DNA of 10,101 nucleotides from Thermoflexales bacterium. GTDB taxonomy: Bacteria > Chloroflexota > Anaerolineae > J036 > Brachytrichaceae. Location of the stretch: the NCBI GenBank assembly GCA_017998555.1, contig JAGOCU010000036.1, forward strand, positions 2,704-12,804, given 5' to 3'. Both the position numbers and the translations under genes were made by a program. The notes under the pieces were generated by a model. That model was not told where the DNA came from. It saw nothing but the letters and a program-made list of their open reading frames with translations, and searched no databases. Of this stretch, positions 1 to 6,932 are shown piece after piece. How positions within the stretch are numbered: position 1 is the stretch's first letter; the number at the start of each line of letters is the position of its first letter.

Positions 1-656
1 TTGCCAAGCTGCTGCGAGTTGAGCAGGCCCATGGTGTAGGCGCCGATCGCAAAGAACGCGACATAGCCCAGGTCAAGCAGACCGGCGTATCCGGCCACGA
101 TGTTGAGGCCCATCGCCTGCAGACCGTAGATGAACATCACGATCACGGGGCCGATCCACAGCAGGTTCGACTTGACCGCGCAGCCGGACGACATGTCGCC
201 AAAGCTGAAGTTGGTCCAGGTCAGGCCCGGGCACTGCTCAAAGAACGGGAAGGCAAACGCAATGACACCCAGCAACACGACAAAGGCGAGCTGGCGCTTG
301 CGATCATCATGGATATTGTGGATGAGGGCCGTTAACGCCGCAAAACCCACGCACAGCGCCAGGGCGATCAGATACGTGCCTGCCGTCATGGATTCCGGCG
401 GAATCACCTCCTGACCGGGCAGGGTGTTGATGGTCGTGTTGTGAAAGTGGGTGATCGCAACGTTCAGCAACCCGATGAACAGACCCACCACCGCCGCGCG
501 CGGGATGGCGTTCTTGCTGTGCGGCGCCGCGAGTCCGATCAGAATGCCAGCCAGCACGGCGACGAGCATGATCTGCCAGCCGCCGAGGATCAGCGACAGG
601 AAGGCCATCATGCCGACCGCGATCAGTTCGCCCCGGGAAAGAATGCGCTTGAGCAT
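1..656 (-). CDS. livM: Branched-chain amino acid ABC transporter permease LivM, C-terminus cut by window edge
   Basis: Inner-membrane permease of a hydrophobic amino acid uptake (HAAT) ABC transporter; with LivH it should form the channel served by the LivG/LivF ATPases. Reading the minus strand from the ATG at 656-654 gives about 218 open codons running off the left edge. Several hydrophobic segments are visible. The LivM signature is clear at residues ~182-209: MGLNIVAGYAGL followed by LDLGYVAFFAIGAYT. The start lies 2 bases after the LivH stop, with an AAGG ribosome-binding candidate inside the end of livH, so the two are almost certainly cotranscribed. About 180 residues precede the signature, with a less conserved loop at ~65-90. 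Family assignment is firm. The substrate is not shown by sequence: members of this group also carry urea, short amides or other amino acids. Confidence 0.9.
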   Translation of the reverse strand, partial: MLKRILSRGELIAVGMMAFLSLILGGWQIMLVAVLAGILIGLAAPHSKNAIPRAAVVGLFIGLLNVAITHFHNTTINTLPGQEVIPPESMTAGTYLIALALCVGFAALTALIHNIHDDRKRQLAFVVLLGVIAFAFPFFEQCPGLTWTNFSFGDMSSGCAVKSNLLWIGPVIVMFIYGLQAMGLNIVAGYAGLLDLGYVAFFAIGAYTMGLLNSQQLG

Positions 657-658
657 GT

Positions 659-1804
659 CTAGGCCTTCTCTCCGCCGTCGGAACCCAGGAGGCCGGTGGG
701 TTTGAAGACGAGAACCAGCACCAGGATCAGGAAGACCAGCGCCTTGGACCAGTCCGATGAGGTCAGCAATTGGTTGCTCAGGGCGCTGATCACGCCGATC
801 ATCAGAGCGCCCAGCGCGGCCCCGCGGATGTTGCCAATCCCGCCGACGACCGCCGCCGTGAATGAGTAAAGACCGTTGACAAAGCCGACATCAAAGGACG
901 TCTGGCCCTTGTAGAGGCCATACATCACGGCCGCCCCGCCGGCCAGGGCCCCGCCGATCGCGTAGGTCAGGTTGATGATGCGATCGACATCGATGCCCAT
1001 CATCGCCGCTGCGGCCGGGTTCTGGGCGACCGCGCGCATGGCCTTGCCCGAGCGCGTATTGGCGATAAACCAGGTCAGGGCGAAGACCAGGATGACGGCC
1101 GTGACAATCACCATGACTTCCGACGGCAGGATCCGGAGCGGCACGTCCGGCCCGAAGATGGGCTCCAGAATGTTGACCGGCTCGAGGACCTGGGGAAAGC
1201 TCTTGGGTGTGGCGGCCTGGTTGCCAAGCACCGCCAGCCACTGGATATCCTTGTTATCGGGGAAGGCGTTCGGGAGTTTGCCAAACGCGCCGATTTGCAG
1301 GCCGATGTTTTGAAGAATAAAGTCCATGCCCAGGGCTGCAATCATCGAAACGATCTTGGGCTGTTTGCGCAGGCTGCGATAGGCGATCCGTTCAATCCCG
1401 GCATTCAGGCCGCCGCAGAACAACATCGCCGGAATGAAGGCCAGGATCGCCAGCCACAGGGGTGTGCGCACACCACCGCTCAGCGCGGCCAGGAAAATCA
1501 AGGTGACAAACGTGCCCAGCATGAACACCGACGAGTGGGCAAAGTTGACCATCTCGACGATGCCGTAGACCATCGTGTAGCCAATGGCGATGATCGTGAC
1601 GATGGCGGCGTTGGCCAGGCCCGAGATCAGTTGCTGAACGAGGATGGTCGGGTTGCCGACGATTTCGCGGATCAGCCGGGCGGGCTCAAAACCCGCGGGC
1701 TGGCCCAGCAGCATTGCGAGATAGATCAGCGCGATCGGGAGCAGGATCTTCCCGACGCGCCGGAAAGAAGGCATGGCAGTGGGGGTTGCGAGCGATTTGT
1801 CCAT
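659..1804 (-). CDS. livH: Branched-chain amino acid ABC transporter permease LivH
   Basis: Second permease subunit of the HAAT-type importer, 381 aa from the ATG at 1804-1802. Family hallmarks are GYTMVYGIVEMVNFAH (residues 75-90), MRAVAQNPAAAAMMGIDVDR (256-275, the cytoplasmic loop expected to contact the ATPase), and VGGIGNIRGAALGALMIGV (320-338). It ends in a hydrophobic helix and KPTGLLG (368-374), usual for LivH. It is longer than the usual ~290-310 aa because of an N-terminal extension of about 50 residues and an insertion at ~175-228 with little hydrophobicity, probably an external loop. The frame stays open upstream to 2026, but that stretch encodes a basic, Arg-rich peptide that crosses the terminator hairpin, so the Met at 1804 is preferred; Met11 is an alternative. 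No clear Shine-Dalgarno is seen. A perfect TATAAT lies at 1840-1835, about 31 bases upstream. It sits downstream of the binding-protein gene and is followed 2 bases later by livM. Confidence 0.92.
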   Translation of the reverse strand: MDKSLATPTAMPSFRRVGKILLPIALIYLAMLLGQPAGFEPARLIREIVGNPTILVQQLISGLANAAIVTIIAIGYTMVYGIVEMVNFAHSSVFMLGTFVTLIFLAALSGGVRTPLWLAILAFIPAMLFCGGLNAGIERIAYRSLRKQPKIVSMIAALGMDFILQNIGLQIGAFGKLPNAFPDNKDIQWLAVLGNQAATPKSFPQVLEPVNILEPIFGPDVPLRILPSEVMVIVTAVILVFALTWFIANTRSGKAMRAVAQNPAAAAMMGIDVDRIINLTYAIGGALAGGAAVMYGLYKGQTSFDVGFVNGLYSFTAAVVGGIGNIRGAALGALMIGVISALSNQLLTSSDWSKALVFLILVLVLVFKPTGLLGSDGGEKA

Positions 1805-1834
1805 AGAAATGCGGTGTCGTGGAAAGTTCGCGCG

Positions 1835-1840
1835 ATTATA
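1835..1840 (-). promoter_or_regulatory. Candidate -10 box (TATAAT) ahead of livH
   Basis: On the minus strand a consensus TATAAT lies 31 bases before the livH ATG, implying an RNA start near 1828 and a leader of about 24 nt. No convincing -35 hexamer is visible at 16-18 bases upstream. It would give the permease genes a promoter of their own, below the terminator that follows the binding protein. Support is motif and position only. Confidence 0.35.
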
Positions 1841-1910
1841 GCGAAGAAACGGCATTCTGCTGCGCCGCGCGGCTGCGCCCGCAGCCCAATCGCGTGCGCC
1901 CGCGCATTCG

Positions 1911-1947
1911 CCTGGGCGCGGCACTCCCAGGGAATGCCGCGCCCGGG
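1911..1947. repeat. GC-rich inverted repeat in the binding protein-livH gap
   Basis: The arms GGGCGCGGCA (1914-1923) and TGCCGCGCCC (1935-1944) pair perfectly, and three more pairs (one G-T) extend the stem to 1911-1947. The 11-base centre can pair only weakly. It has no T-run on either side. It lies between the terminator at 1973-2020 and the livH -10 candidate. It could be a second termination or pausing structure, or an RNA-stabilising hairpin in a read-through transcript. Confidence 0.45.
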
Positions 1948-1972
1948 CCGGTGTCTGATGGCACGCGGCCGG

Positions 1973-2020
1973 AACAAGAAAAGACCTGACAAAGCGGGGC
2001 TTTGTCAGGTCTTTCTTGTT
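1973..2020 (-). terminator. Rho-independent terminator after the binding-protein gene
   Basis: The left arm 1973-1994 and right arm 2000-2020 form a ~21-bp stem with a single bulged A and a 5-base loop (CGGGG). On the minus strand the hairpin begins 12 bases after the binding-protein stop. The 5' side is A-rich (AACAAGAAAG) and the 3' side ends in CTTTTCTTGTT, giving a U-rich tail as part of the stem. It is the most classical terminator in the window. It sits inside the transporter operon, so it probably makes binding-protein mRNA more abundant than permease mRNA. Confidence 0.75.
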
Positions 2021-2032
2021 ATTCAATCAGGA

Positions 2033-3406
2033 CTACGGAGCCTGCTTGATGGAGATTTCCTCCCACAGACCCTTCGCGCTGACGACGTAGCCCGTCATCG
2101 TGGTGGCCGTGGTGTCGCCGTTCTTGTCGAAGGTCAGCTTGCCAACGACCGTATCCAGGTCCTTGGTGGCCAGCATGGCCTCGAGAATCGCGGCGCGGTC
2201 CTTCTTGCAGACCTTGCTGATGGCGGCCAGGGCGACCTGCATCGAAGCATAGCCATACTTGGAATAGACCTCGATCTTCTCAGGCGCGATGCCGAACTTG
2301 GCGCTGAAGTCGGTGAGGAACTTCTTGCCGCTCGGCGGCAGTTCGAGGTCGCTCACAGAACCGATCGTCGCATAGGTGCCCTCGGCGACGAACTTCCCAT
2401 CGGCGGTCTTGCCAACCGCGTTGATGAAGTCGTTCGACTGGATGCCGTCCGGTCCCATGAAGACGCCCTTGAAGCCGGCCTTGCGCAGCTCGGCGAGCAG
2501 GACGGCGCCACCGCTCTCGGTCAGGCCGCCGTAATAGACCACATCGGGCTTGGTGCCGAGGATCTTGACGGCGATCGAGTTCGCCTGGGCCTGCATTTCC
2601 TTCTGGGCCACGCTCTGGCGCCCCTTGATCTCGAGGCCGATGGACTTGGACTGCTTCTCCATCACGTCGGCGACGCCCTTGCCATACAGCTCGGTGTCGT
2701 CAACAACGTAGGCGTTCTTGAAGCCCAGACCCTTGATCCAGTTCGCATTGACGACGCCCTGGAAGTCGTCGGCCGGCACGACGCGCATGTAGTTGCGCTT
2801 CCCGGTCGGGTAGTACTTCTCGGGCTCGCCCGGCTCGTTGACCTTGGTCAGACCGACGGCGGTGTTGGCGGCCGAGATCATGGCCAGACCGACCTGGTTC
2901 AGGATGGGAATGGCGACTTTGGCGGCGCCGGAGTTCAGCGTGCCGAAGTAGACCATCGCGTCCTTGTCCGCGGCGGCCTTGGTGGCGTTGCCCTGCTCGG
3001 TTGGGCCGTCCCAGGCGCCCTTGGCGGCGGTGGCGTCATCGAGGAGTTCCAACACGATCTTGAACTTGCCGTCGCAGACCAGGCCATCCTTGGTCAACTG
3101 TTCGATGGCGAGCTTGTAACCGTTGTTGATGCCGTCCGAGCTGCCCTTCGGGGAGCCCTGGAGCGGGTGGCTGCTGTAGAACTTGATGGTTTCGGGGCCG
3201 GCCGGCTTCGGCACATCGGTCGGCTTGGGCACCGCAGTCGCGGCGGGCACGGCGGTCGCGGCGGGCACGGCGGTCGCAGCCGGCTTCGGCACGTCGGTCG
3301 GCTTCGGCGGAACGGCTGTGGCGGCCGGGGCGGCAGCGCCGCCGCAGGCCGACAGCACGAATGCTGCGGACAGGACAAAGCCCATCACCTTCAAATTGGT
3401 CTTCAT
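2033..3406 (-). CDS. Branched-chain amino acid ABC transporter substrate-binding lipoprotein (LivJ-like)
   Basis: Extracytoplasmic receptor that should deliver substrate to LivH/LivM; 457 aa. The start at 3406 is chosen because it begins a lipoprotein signal peptide: MKTN, then a hydrophobic stretch (~7-20) ending in lipobox LSAC with lipidated Cys21. An AGGAGA ribosome-binding site lies at 3417-3422, 10 bases upstream. Residues ~24-70 are a low-complexity linker of repeated PAATAVP and KPTDVPKPA units, probably a flexible tether. The type 1 periplasmic-binding-protein fold (LivJ family) starts near residue 73 and runs to the end; recognisable parts are the IKFYSSHPLQG start, AMVYFGTLNSGAAKVAIPIL, NYMRVVPADDFQG and KPDVVYYGGLTESGG. 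It is first in an operon with livH and livM but separated from livH by 228 bases with a terminator. The family is secure; the ligand (branched-chain or other amino acid) is not determined. Confidence 0.92.
   Translation of the reverse strand: MKTNLKVMGFVLSAAFVLSACGGAAAPAATAVPPKPTDVPKPAATAVPAATAVPAATAVPKPTDVPKPAGPETIKFYSSHPLQGSPKGSSDGINNGYKLAIEQLTKDGLVCDGKFKIVLELLDDATAAKGAWDGPTEQGNATKAAADKDAMVYFGTLNSGAAKVAIPILNQVGLAMISAANTAVGLTKVNEPGEPEKYYPTGKRNYMRVVPADDFQGVVNANWIKGLGFKNAYVVDDTELYGKGVADVMEKQSKSIGLEIKGRQSVAQKEMQAQANSIAVKILGTKPDVVYYGGLTESGGAVLLAELRKAGFKGVFMGPDGIQSNDFINAVGKTADGKFVAEGTYATIGSVSDLELPPSGKKFLTDFSAKFGIAPEKIEVYSKYGYASMQVALAAISKVCKKDRAAILEAMLATKDLDTVVGKLTFDKNGDTTATTMTGYVVSAKGLWEEISIKQAP
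3201..3308. repeat. Coding repeats in the lipoprotein linker
   Basis: A 30-base segment at 3201-3230 recurs at 3279-3308 with two mismatches (78-base offset, 26 codons). Between them is an 18-base tandem repeat (3234-3251, 3252-3269 and a partial third copy). All periods are multiples of three, so copy-number changes would lengthen or shorten the linker without a frameshift. The repeats encode the KPTDVPKPA and PAATAVP units. Confidence 0.85.
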
Positions 3407-3477
3407 ACGGTTTCTATCTCCTCTTCTCTCTTGTTGAACGGAACACCAGTACCGCCCGGGCCGGGCAGGATTGGCGG

Positions 3478-3483
3478 ATTCTA
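3478..3483 (-). promoter_or_regulatory. Candidate -10 box (TAGAAT) for the transporter operon
   Basis: TAGAAT on the minus strand, 71 bases ahead of the binding-protein ATG. No good -35 hexamer is seen. A short dyad GTTC-N8-GAAC (3494-3509) covers the -35 region and could be an operator. Motif-level support only. Confidence 0.25.
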
Positions 3484-3550
3484 CAACAACTTTGTTCCGT
3501 ATTGAGAACCGATTTTCCAGAAAGGCTGGGAATGATTCTGACAAGCGATT

Positions 3551-3597
3551 GGCGCGATCACCCTCCCGGCGCTTCGCGCCGGGAGGGTGATCGCGCC
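3551..3597. repeat. Perfect 22-bp inverted repeat between the divergent binding-protein gene and tRNA-Leu
   Basis: Arms 3551-3572 and 3576-3597 are perfect reverse complements (22 bp, GC-rich, starting GGCGCGATCACCC) with a TTC loop. It sits between two genes that both point away from it, and between their candidate -10 boxes (3478-3483 and 3603-3608). It is therefore not an obvious terminator for either gene. No T-run follows on either strand. It may be a transcription barrier, a protein-binding dyad or a structural DNA element. Confidence 0.85.
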
Positions 3598-3602
3598 GAG
3601 AT

Positions 3603-3608
3603 TACAAT
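3603..3608 (+). promoter_or_regulatory. Candidate -10 box (TACAAT) for tRNA-Leu
   Basis: TACAAT ends 10 bases before the mature tRNA 5' end, a sensible place for a start near 3615. The expected -35 position falls inside the right arm of the perfect palindrome at 3551-3597 and does not resemble TTGACA. Confidence 0.35.
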
Positions 3609-3618
3609 AACGAATCGA

Positions 3619-3704
3619 GGGGCGGTGGCGAAATGGCAGACGCCGGAGACTTAAAATCTTCTGCTGGTTAACCCAGCGTGTGGGTTCGAGTCCCACCCGC
3701 CCTA
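3619..3704 (+). tRNA. tRNA-Leu (anticodon UAA)
   Basis: A complete class II cloverleaf. The acceptor stem GGGGCGG (3619-3625) pairs with CCGCCCT (3697-3703, one G-T), with discriminator A3704. The D stem is GCG/CGC (3628-3630/3641-3643). The anticodon stem is GGAGA/TCTTC (3645-3649/3657-3661) with loop CTTAAAA and anticodon TAA at 3652-3654. The long variable arm GCTGG/CCAGC (3663-3667/3673-3677) is typical of leucine tRNAs. The T arm is GTGGG-TTCGAGT-CCCAC (3680-3696). CCA is not encoded, so the 3' end would be added by CCA transferase. It reads UUA codons. It is followed by a 20-bp palindrome shared with the end of the convergent ppk gene. Confidence 0.97.
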
Positions 3705-3717
3705 TATATGCGATTTT

Positions 3718-3760
3718 CAGGAATCGGTATGCCCGGCTGCGCCGGGCATACCGATTCCTG
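3718..3760. terminator. Bidirectional hairpin between convergent tRNA-Leu and ppk
   Basis: Arms 3718-3737 and 3741-3760 are perfect reverse complements (20 bp) around a TGC loop. The stem begins 13 bases after the tRNA and 5 bases after the ppk stop, so it is well placed to end both transcripts. There is no real T-run on either 3' side, so it is not a textbook intrinsic terminator. Termination is inferred from position and stem strength. Confidence 0.65.
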
Positions 3761-3765
3761 GCTGT

Positions 3766-5832
3766 TTAGTCCTCTGAGCGCATCAGGGTCGACTGGCTGT
3801 CGATGACCTTGCCATTCCCGGCCACGTAGCGATAGCCGCCGTCGGGCAGGAGCTCGCGGGCCTTGGCGTTGTCGCGCAGTTGCAGCTCCAGCACCTTCTC
3901 AATGATGCGCTGGCGCATGGCCGGATCGAGAATCGGAAAGACGGTCTCGACCCGCCGATCCAGGTTGCGTTGCATGAGATCGGCGCTGCCCAGATACAGC
4001 TCGGGCTCGCCGTGGTTGGCGAAGTAATAGGCCCGGGCGTGCTCGAGAAAGCGTCCGACAATGCTGATCACCCGGATGTTCTCGCTCAGCCCGCTCACGC
4101 CCGGGCGCAGGCATGAGATCCCGCGAATCAGCAAGTCGACCTTGACCCCCGCCTGTGAAGCCCGGTACAACGCCTCGATCATGGCTGGATCGACGATGGC
4201 GTTCATTTTGAAGATCAGGCGCCCGCCGCCATGGGCCTCATGCAACGCCGTCTCGCGGGCGATCCGGGCGAGCATCTCCTCGCGCAGGTTGACCGGCGCC
4301 ACGAGCAGGCGCCGAAATACACGCTGCTTGCTGTAGCCGGTCAGCAGGTTGAAGAGCTCGGTTGCATCCTCGCAAAAGTCTTCCTGGCAGGTGAACAGGC
4401 CGAGGTCGGTATAGACCCGGGCCGTGCCGGCGTTGTAATTGCCGGTGCCCAGGTGCAGGTAGCGTCGAATGCCATCGGCCTCCTTGCGCACGACGAGGGT
4501 CATCTTCGAATGCACCTTCATGCGCGGCAGGCCATACACCACATGCGCGCCCACATCTTCCAGCGCGCGCGCCCACTGGATGTTGTTCTCCTCGTCAAAA
4601 CGGGCTTTGAGCTCGACCATCGCCGCGACCTGTTTGCCGTTGTTGATCGCCTCGAGCAGCGCCTGCACGACGGTTGAGTTCTGCCCCACCCGATACAGGG
4701 TTGTTTTGATCGCCAGCACCTGGGGATCGCGCGCCGCGGCCCGGATAAAGTCGACGACCGGGGTGAATGAATCGTAAGGATGATGCAGAAGCTGGTCGCC
4801 GCTCCGAATCAGGGAGAACCAGGCCTCGGTCGGGCTGGTCGGGCCCGGAAAACCAAAGGGCACGCGCGGGGTGAAGGGCGCGTCCTTCAGCCGCGGTATG
4901 GGCAGTTTTTGCAGCTCCATCAGATCGGCCAGATTGAGCGGGCCGTCCACCCGGTATACGTCCAACGGGCTGAGTTCAAGATTCGACATGAGGATGTCGC
5001 GGATGGCATCCGGCATGTCGTTGGCAATCTCGAGCCGGACCGGCGAGCCAAAGCGGCGTTCCTGCACGACCTGCTCGATGGTGGCCAGCAGATCGTCGGC
5101 CTCGTCTTCCTGAATCTCAATATCCGTGTCGCGGGTGACCCGGAAGGCATAACAGCGCTCGACCGTCATACCTGGAAACAGCGCCCCGATGTTGGCTGCC
5201 ATCACCTGGTCAACCCAGGTCAGCCGAATCTGACAGTGATCGCCTTCGACCACCTCGTCGAGGCTGACGAAGCGCGGAAGCGATTGAGGCACCTTGACCC
5301 GGGCGAAACGCTGGCGGCCCTGATCGTCCCGAATGACGACCGCCAGACTCAGGCTGAGGTTGCTGATATGCGGAAATGGATGGCCTGGATCGAAGGCCAG
5401 CGGGGTCAGGACGGGGAAGATCTCCTTCTGGAAATACGCTTCGGCCCCGGCCTTCTGCGCCTCGTTGAGGTCATCCCAATCCAGCACACACACCCCGTGT
5501 TGCTTGAGCATCGGCTTGATTGAGTTGTCCCAGGTCGCGCTCAGCTCGGCGACCAGCGGGGTCAGGGTCGAGATCACCAGATCGAGCGTCGCGGATGCGG
5601 GATGCCCGTCAGGCGGCAATTCGACCACGCCCTGGGCGACCTGCTCGCGCAGCCCCGAGACGCGAACCATGAAGAATTCGTCCAGATTGGTCGAGAAAAT
5701 CGACAGAAACTTCGCCCGCTCAATCAGCGGATGGCGCTCGTCCTGGGCCTCCTGGAGCACACGTCGGTTGAACTCGATCCAGCTCGTGTCGCGGTTGATA
5801 TAGCTCTCGGGGGGAAATGGCCGGCCGTTCAT
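3766..5832 (-). CDS. ppk1: Polyphosphate kinase PPK1
   Basis: Reversibly polymerises the terminal phosphate of ATP into inorganic polyphosphate; 688 aa, the usual PPK1 length. The N-terminal domain starts at YINRDTSWIEFNRRVLQEAQ (11-30) and continues with FLSIFSTNLDEFFMVRVSGL (42-61). The H domain carries PVLTPLAFDPGHPFPHISNL (140-159). The C1 domain has the autophosphorylated histidine His441 in MKVHSK (438-443), then YLHLGTGNYNAGTARVYTDLG (458-478). The C2 domain has the second conserved histidine His598 in VGRFLEHARAYYF (592-604), then GSADLMQRNLDRRVE (615-629). All key parts look intact. Met at 5832 is chosen because the N-terminus matches the family there and AAGGAG lies just upstream, though its 2-base spacing is unusually tight. 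A TATACT -10 candidate lies at 5872-5867. The frame is open further upstream into the divergent region, but that part looks non-coding. It is divergent from prmA and convergent with tRNA-Leu. Confidence 0.96.
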   Translation of the reverse strand: MNGRPFPPESYINRDTSWIEFNRRVLQEAQDERHPLIERAKFLSIFSTNLDEFFMVRVSGLREQVAQGVVELPPDGHPASATLDLVISTLTPLVAELSATWDNSIKPMLKQHGVCVLDWDDLNEAQKAGAEAYFQKEIFPVLTPLAFDPGHPFPHISNLSLSLAVVIRDDQGRQRFARVKVPQSLPRFVSLDEVVEGDHCQIRLTWVDQVMAANIGALFPGMTVERCYAFRVTRDTDIEIQEDEADDLLATIEQVVQERRFGSPVRLEIANDMPDAIRDILMSNLELSPLDVYRVDGPLNLADLMELQKLPIPRLKDAPFTPRVPFGFPGPTSPTEAWFSLIRSGDQLLHHPYDSFTPVVDFIRAAARDPQVLAIKTTLYRVGQNSTVVQALLEAINNGKQVAAMVELKARFDEENNIQWARALEDVGAHVVYGLPRMKVHSKMTLVVRKEADGIRRYLHLGTGNYNAGTARVYTDLGLFTCQEDFCEDATELFNLLTGYSKQRVFRRLLVAPVNLREEMLARIARETALHEAHGGGRLIFKMNAIVDPAMIEALYRASQAGVKVDLLIRGISCLRPGVSGLSENIRVISIVGRFLEHARAYYFANHGEPELYLGSADLMQRNLDRRVETVFPILDPAMRQRIIEKVLELQLRDNAKARELLPDGGYRYVAGNGKVIDSQSTLMRSED

Positions 5833-5866
5833 GGCTCCTTTCGGTCCGCTCTCAGGGCGGACGTCG

Positions 5867-5872
5867 AGTATA
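5867..5872 (-). promoter_or_regulatory. Candidate -10 box (TATACT) for ppk1
   Basis: TATACT on the minus strand, 34 bases before the ppk ATG, implies a leader of roughly 28 nt that contains the AAGGAG site. The expected -35 position reaches the edge of the palindrome at 5891-5946 and does not match consensus. Confidence 0.3.
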
Positions 5873-5890
5873 TCTGCGAATGGGTGTTTT

Positions 5891-5946
5891 CCAGCGGCGA
5901 TGTGGCCCGTCGCGGCGTCCGCCGGGACGGGCCACATCGTCGCTGG
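5891..5946. repeat. 21-bp inverted repeat in the divergent ppk1-prmA gap
   Basis: Arm 5891-5911 pairs with 5926-5946 over 21 positions (20 Watson-Crick, one G-T). The 14-base centre holds a further small stem, GCGG/CCGC (5912-5915/5919-5922). It lies between the candidate -10 boxes of two genes that point away from each other, so it is not an expected terminator for either. It could be a shared operator or an insulator. Confidence 0.8.
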
Positions 5947-5960
5947 ACAGATCACACGGG

Positions 5961-5966
5961 TATCAT
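5961..5966 (+). promoter_or_regulatory. Candidate -10 box (TATCAT) for prmA
   Basis: TATCAT lies 18 bases before the prmA ATG, giving a start near 5973 and a leader of about 12 nt. This would fit the absence of a Shine-Dalgarno. The -35 position falls in the right arm of the 5891-5946 palindrome and is not consensus. Confidence 0.3.
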
Positions 5967-5984
5967 GCCTCACCCACGCCAACC

Positions 5985-6926
5985 ATGACCAACCCATCCG
6001 CCCCCCCGCCCCAACGCTGGCTCGAAGTCGAAATCGAAGCCGATGAGGAACTCGCCGACACGATCAGCGAGGCCATCTACGATCACGTCGAAGGCGGGGT
6101 CGCCATCGAACAATTGAACGACCGAACCGGCACCGCCGATCGCTGGGAAGATGAGAAGGCCACCGGCCCGATCAAGGTGCGCGGCTACCTGCCCTTCGAT
6201 GAGACCCAGGAGGCGCGCAAGCTCGCGATCGAGAAAGCCATCTTCTACTTGAACATGGTCCGGCGCATCTCGCCGCCTACCTATAAGGTCGTGGAGCAAT
6301 CCGACTGGGCCAGCGCCTGGAAGGTCGCCTTCAAGCCCTTGCGGATCGGCGACCGCATCGTCATCCGCCCGTCATGGGTGACCGAGGCCGATTTCCCCAC
6401 CCGGGCCAACGACGTCACCCTGCTGCTCGACCCGGGCCTGGCCTTTGGCACCGGTTTGCACCCGACCACGCAACTGTGCGCCCTGGCGGTGGAGGAGCAG
6501 ATGAAACCGGGCTGGCGGGTTTTGGATGTGGGCAGCGGCTCAGGGGTCCTGTCGATCCTGGCCGCCCGCTTTGGGGCGAAAGAGGTGCTGGGCGTTGACA
6601 CTGATCCCGAAGCGGATCGGGCCGGGCGCGAGAACGCGATCCTGAACGGGGTCGCCGATGTCGTCCGGATTCGCCAGGGCTCGCTCGCGGATGCCACAGC
6701 CGAAGCGCCCTTCGATCTGGTGGTGGCCAACATTCTGGCCGGGGTCATCATCAGCATGCTGAAGGGGAGCCCGAGCCTGGCCGAATACGGCCCGCGCTTT
6801 CTGTTCTCGGGCATCCTGGACACCCAGGCCGATGACGTGGTGGCCGCGATGCAGGCAGCCGGTCTGCGGCTGGTCGAGCGCAAGCAGATGTCCGACTGGG
6901 TGTGTCTGGTCGGCGAAACGGCCTAG
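5985..6926 (+). CDS. prmA: Ribosomal protein L11 methyltransferase PrmA
   Basis: Cytoplasmic SAM-dependent methyltransferase that methylates ribosomal protein L11; 313 aa, close to the usual ~290-310. The N-terminal ferredoxin-like substrate-recognition domain starts at RWLEVEIEADEELADTISEA (11-30). The catalytic domain has DPGLAFGTGLHPTT (149-162), a PrmA hallmark, the SAM-binding motif LDVGSGSGVLS (180-190), acidic residues in GVDTDPEA (203-210), and VVANILAG (246-253) as the NxxL-type active-site loop. The Met at 5985 is chosen because the family homology begins a few residues later. The open frame extends upstream, but only through the palindrome and promoter region. No Shine-Dalgarno is seen before this ATG. 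It is divergent from ppk1 and followed after 66 bases by the SDR gene on the same strand, with a hairpin between. Confidence 0.93.
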   Translation: MTNPSAPPPQRWLEVEIEADEELADTISEAIYDHVEGGVAIEQLNDRTGTADRWEDEKATGPIKVRGYLPFDETQEARKLAIEKAIFYLNMVRRISPPTYKVVEQSDWASAWKVAFKPLRIGDRIVIRPSWVTEADFPTRANDVTLLLDPGLAFGTGLHPTTQLCALAVEEQMKPGWRVLDVGSGSGVLSILAARFGAKEVLGVDTDPEADRAGRENAILNGVADVVRIRQGSLADATAEAPFDLVVANILAGVIISMLKGSPSLAEYGPRFLFSGILDTQADDVVAAMQAAGLRLVERKQMSDWVCLVGETA

Positions 6927-6932
6927 AACGAT

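Noticed and set aside
1805..2026. N-terminal extension of LivH to an ATG at 2026
   Set aside because: The extra 74 residues are basic and unlike any LivH, and they would be encoded by the terminator stem and a GC hairpin.
1295..3505. A 736-codon plus-strand open frame opposite livH and the binding protein
   Set aside because: It is antisense to two well-recognised genes and crosses the terminator hairpin. Its product is a low-complexity Gly/Arg/His/Gln-rich string with no family features, a usual artefact of GC-rich codon use.
3512..3532. Imperfect TTCCAG/CTGGGA inverted repeat upstream of the transporter operon
   Set aside because: Only about five bp pair. It is too short and imperfect to separate from chance.
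5833..5984. Upstream extensions of ppk1 and prmA into each other's divergent region
   Set aside because: Both frames are open through the gap, but the encoded peptides resemble neither family and run through the palindrome. Family homology starts at the chosen Met codons.
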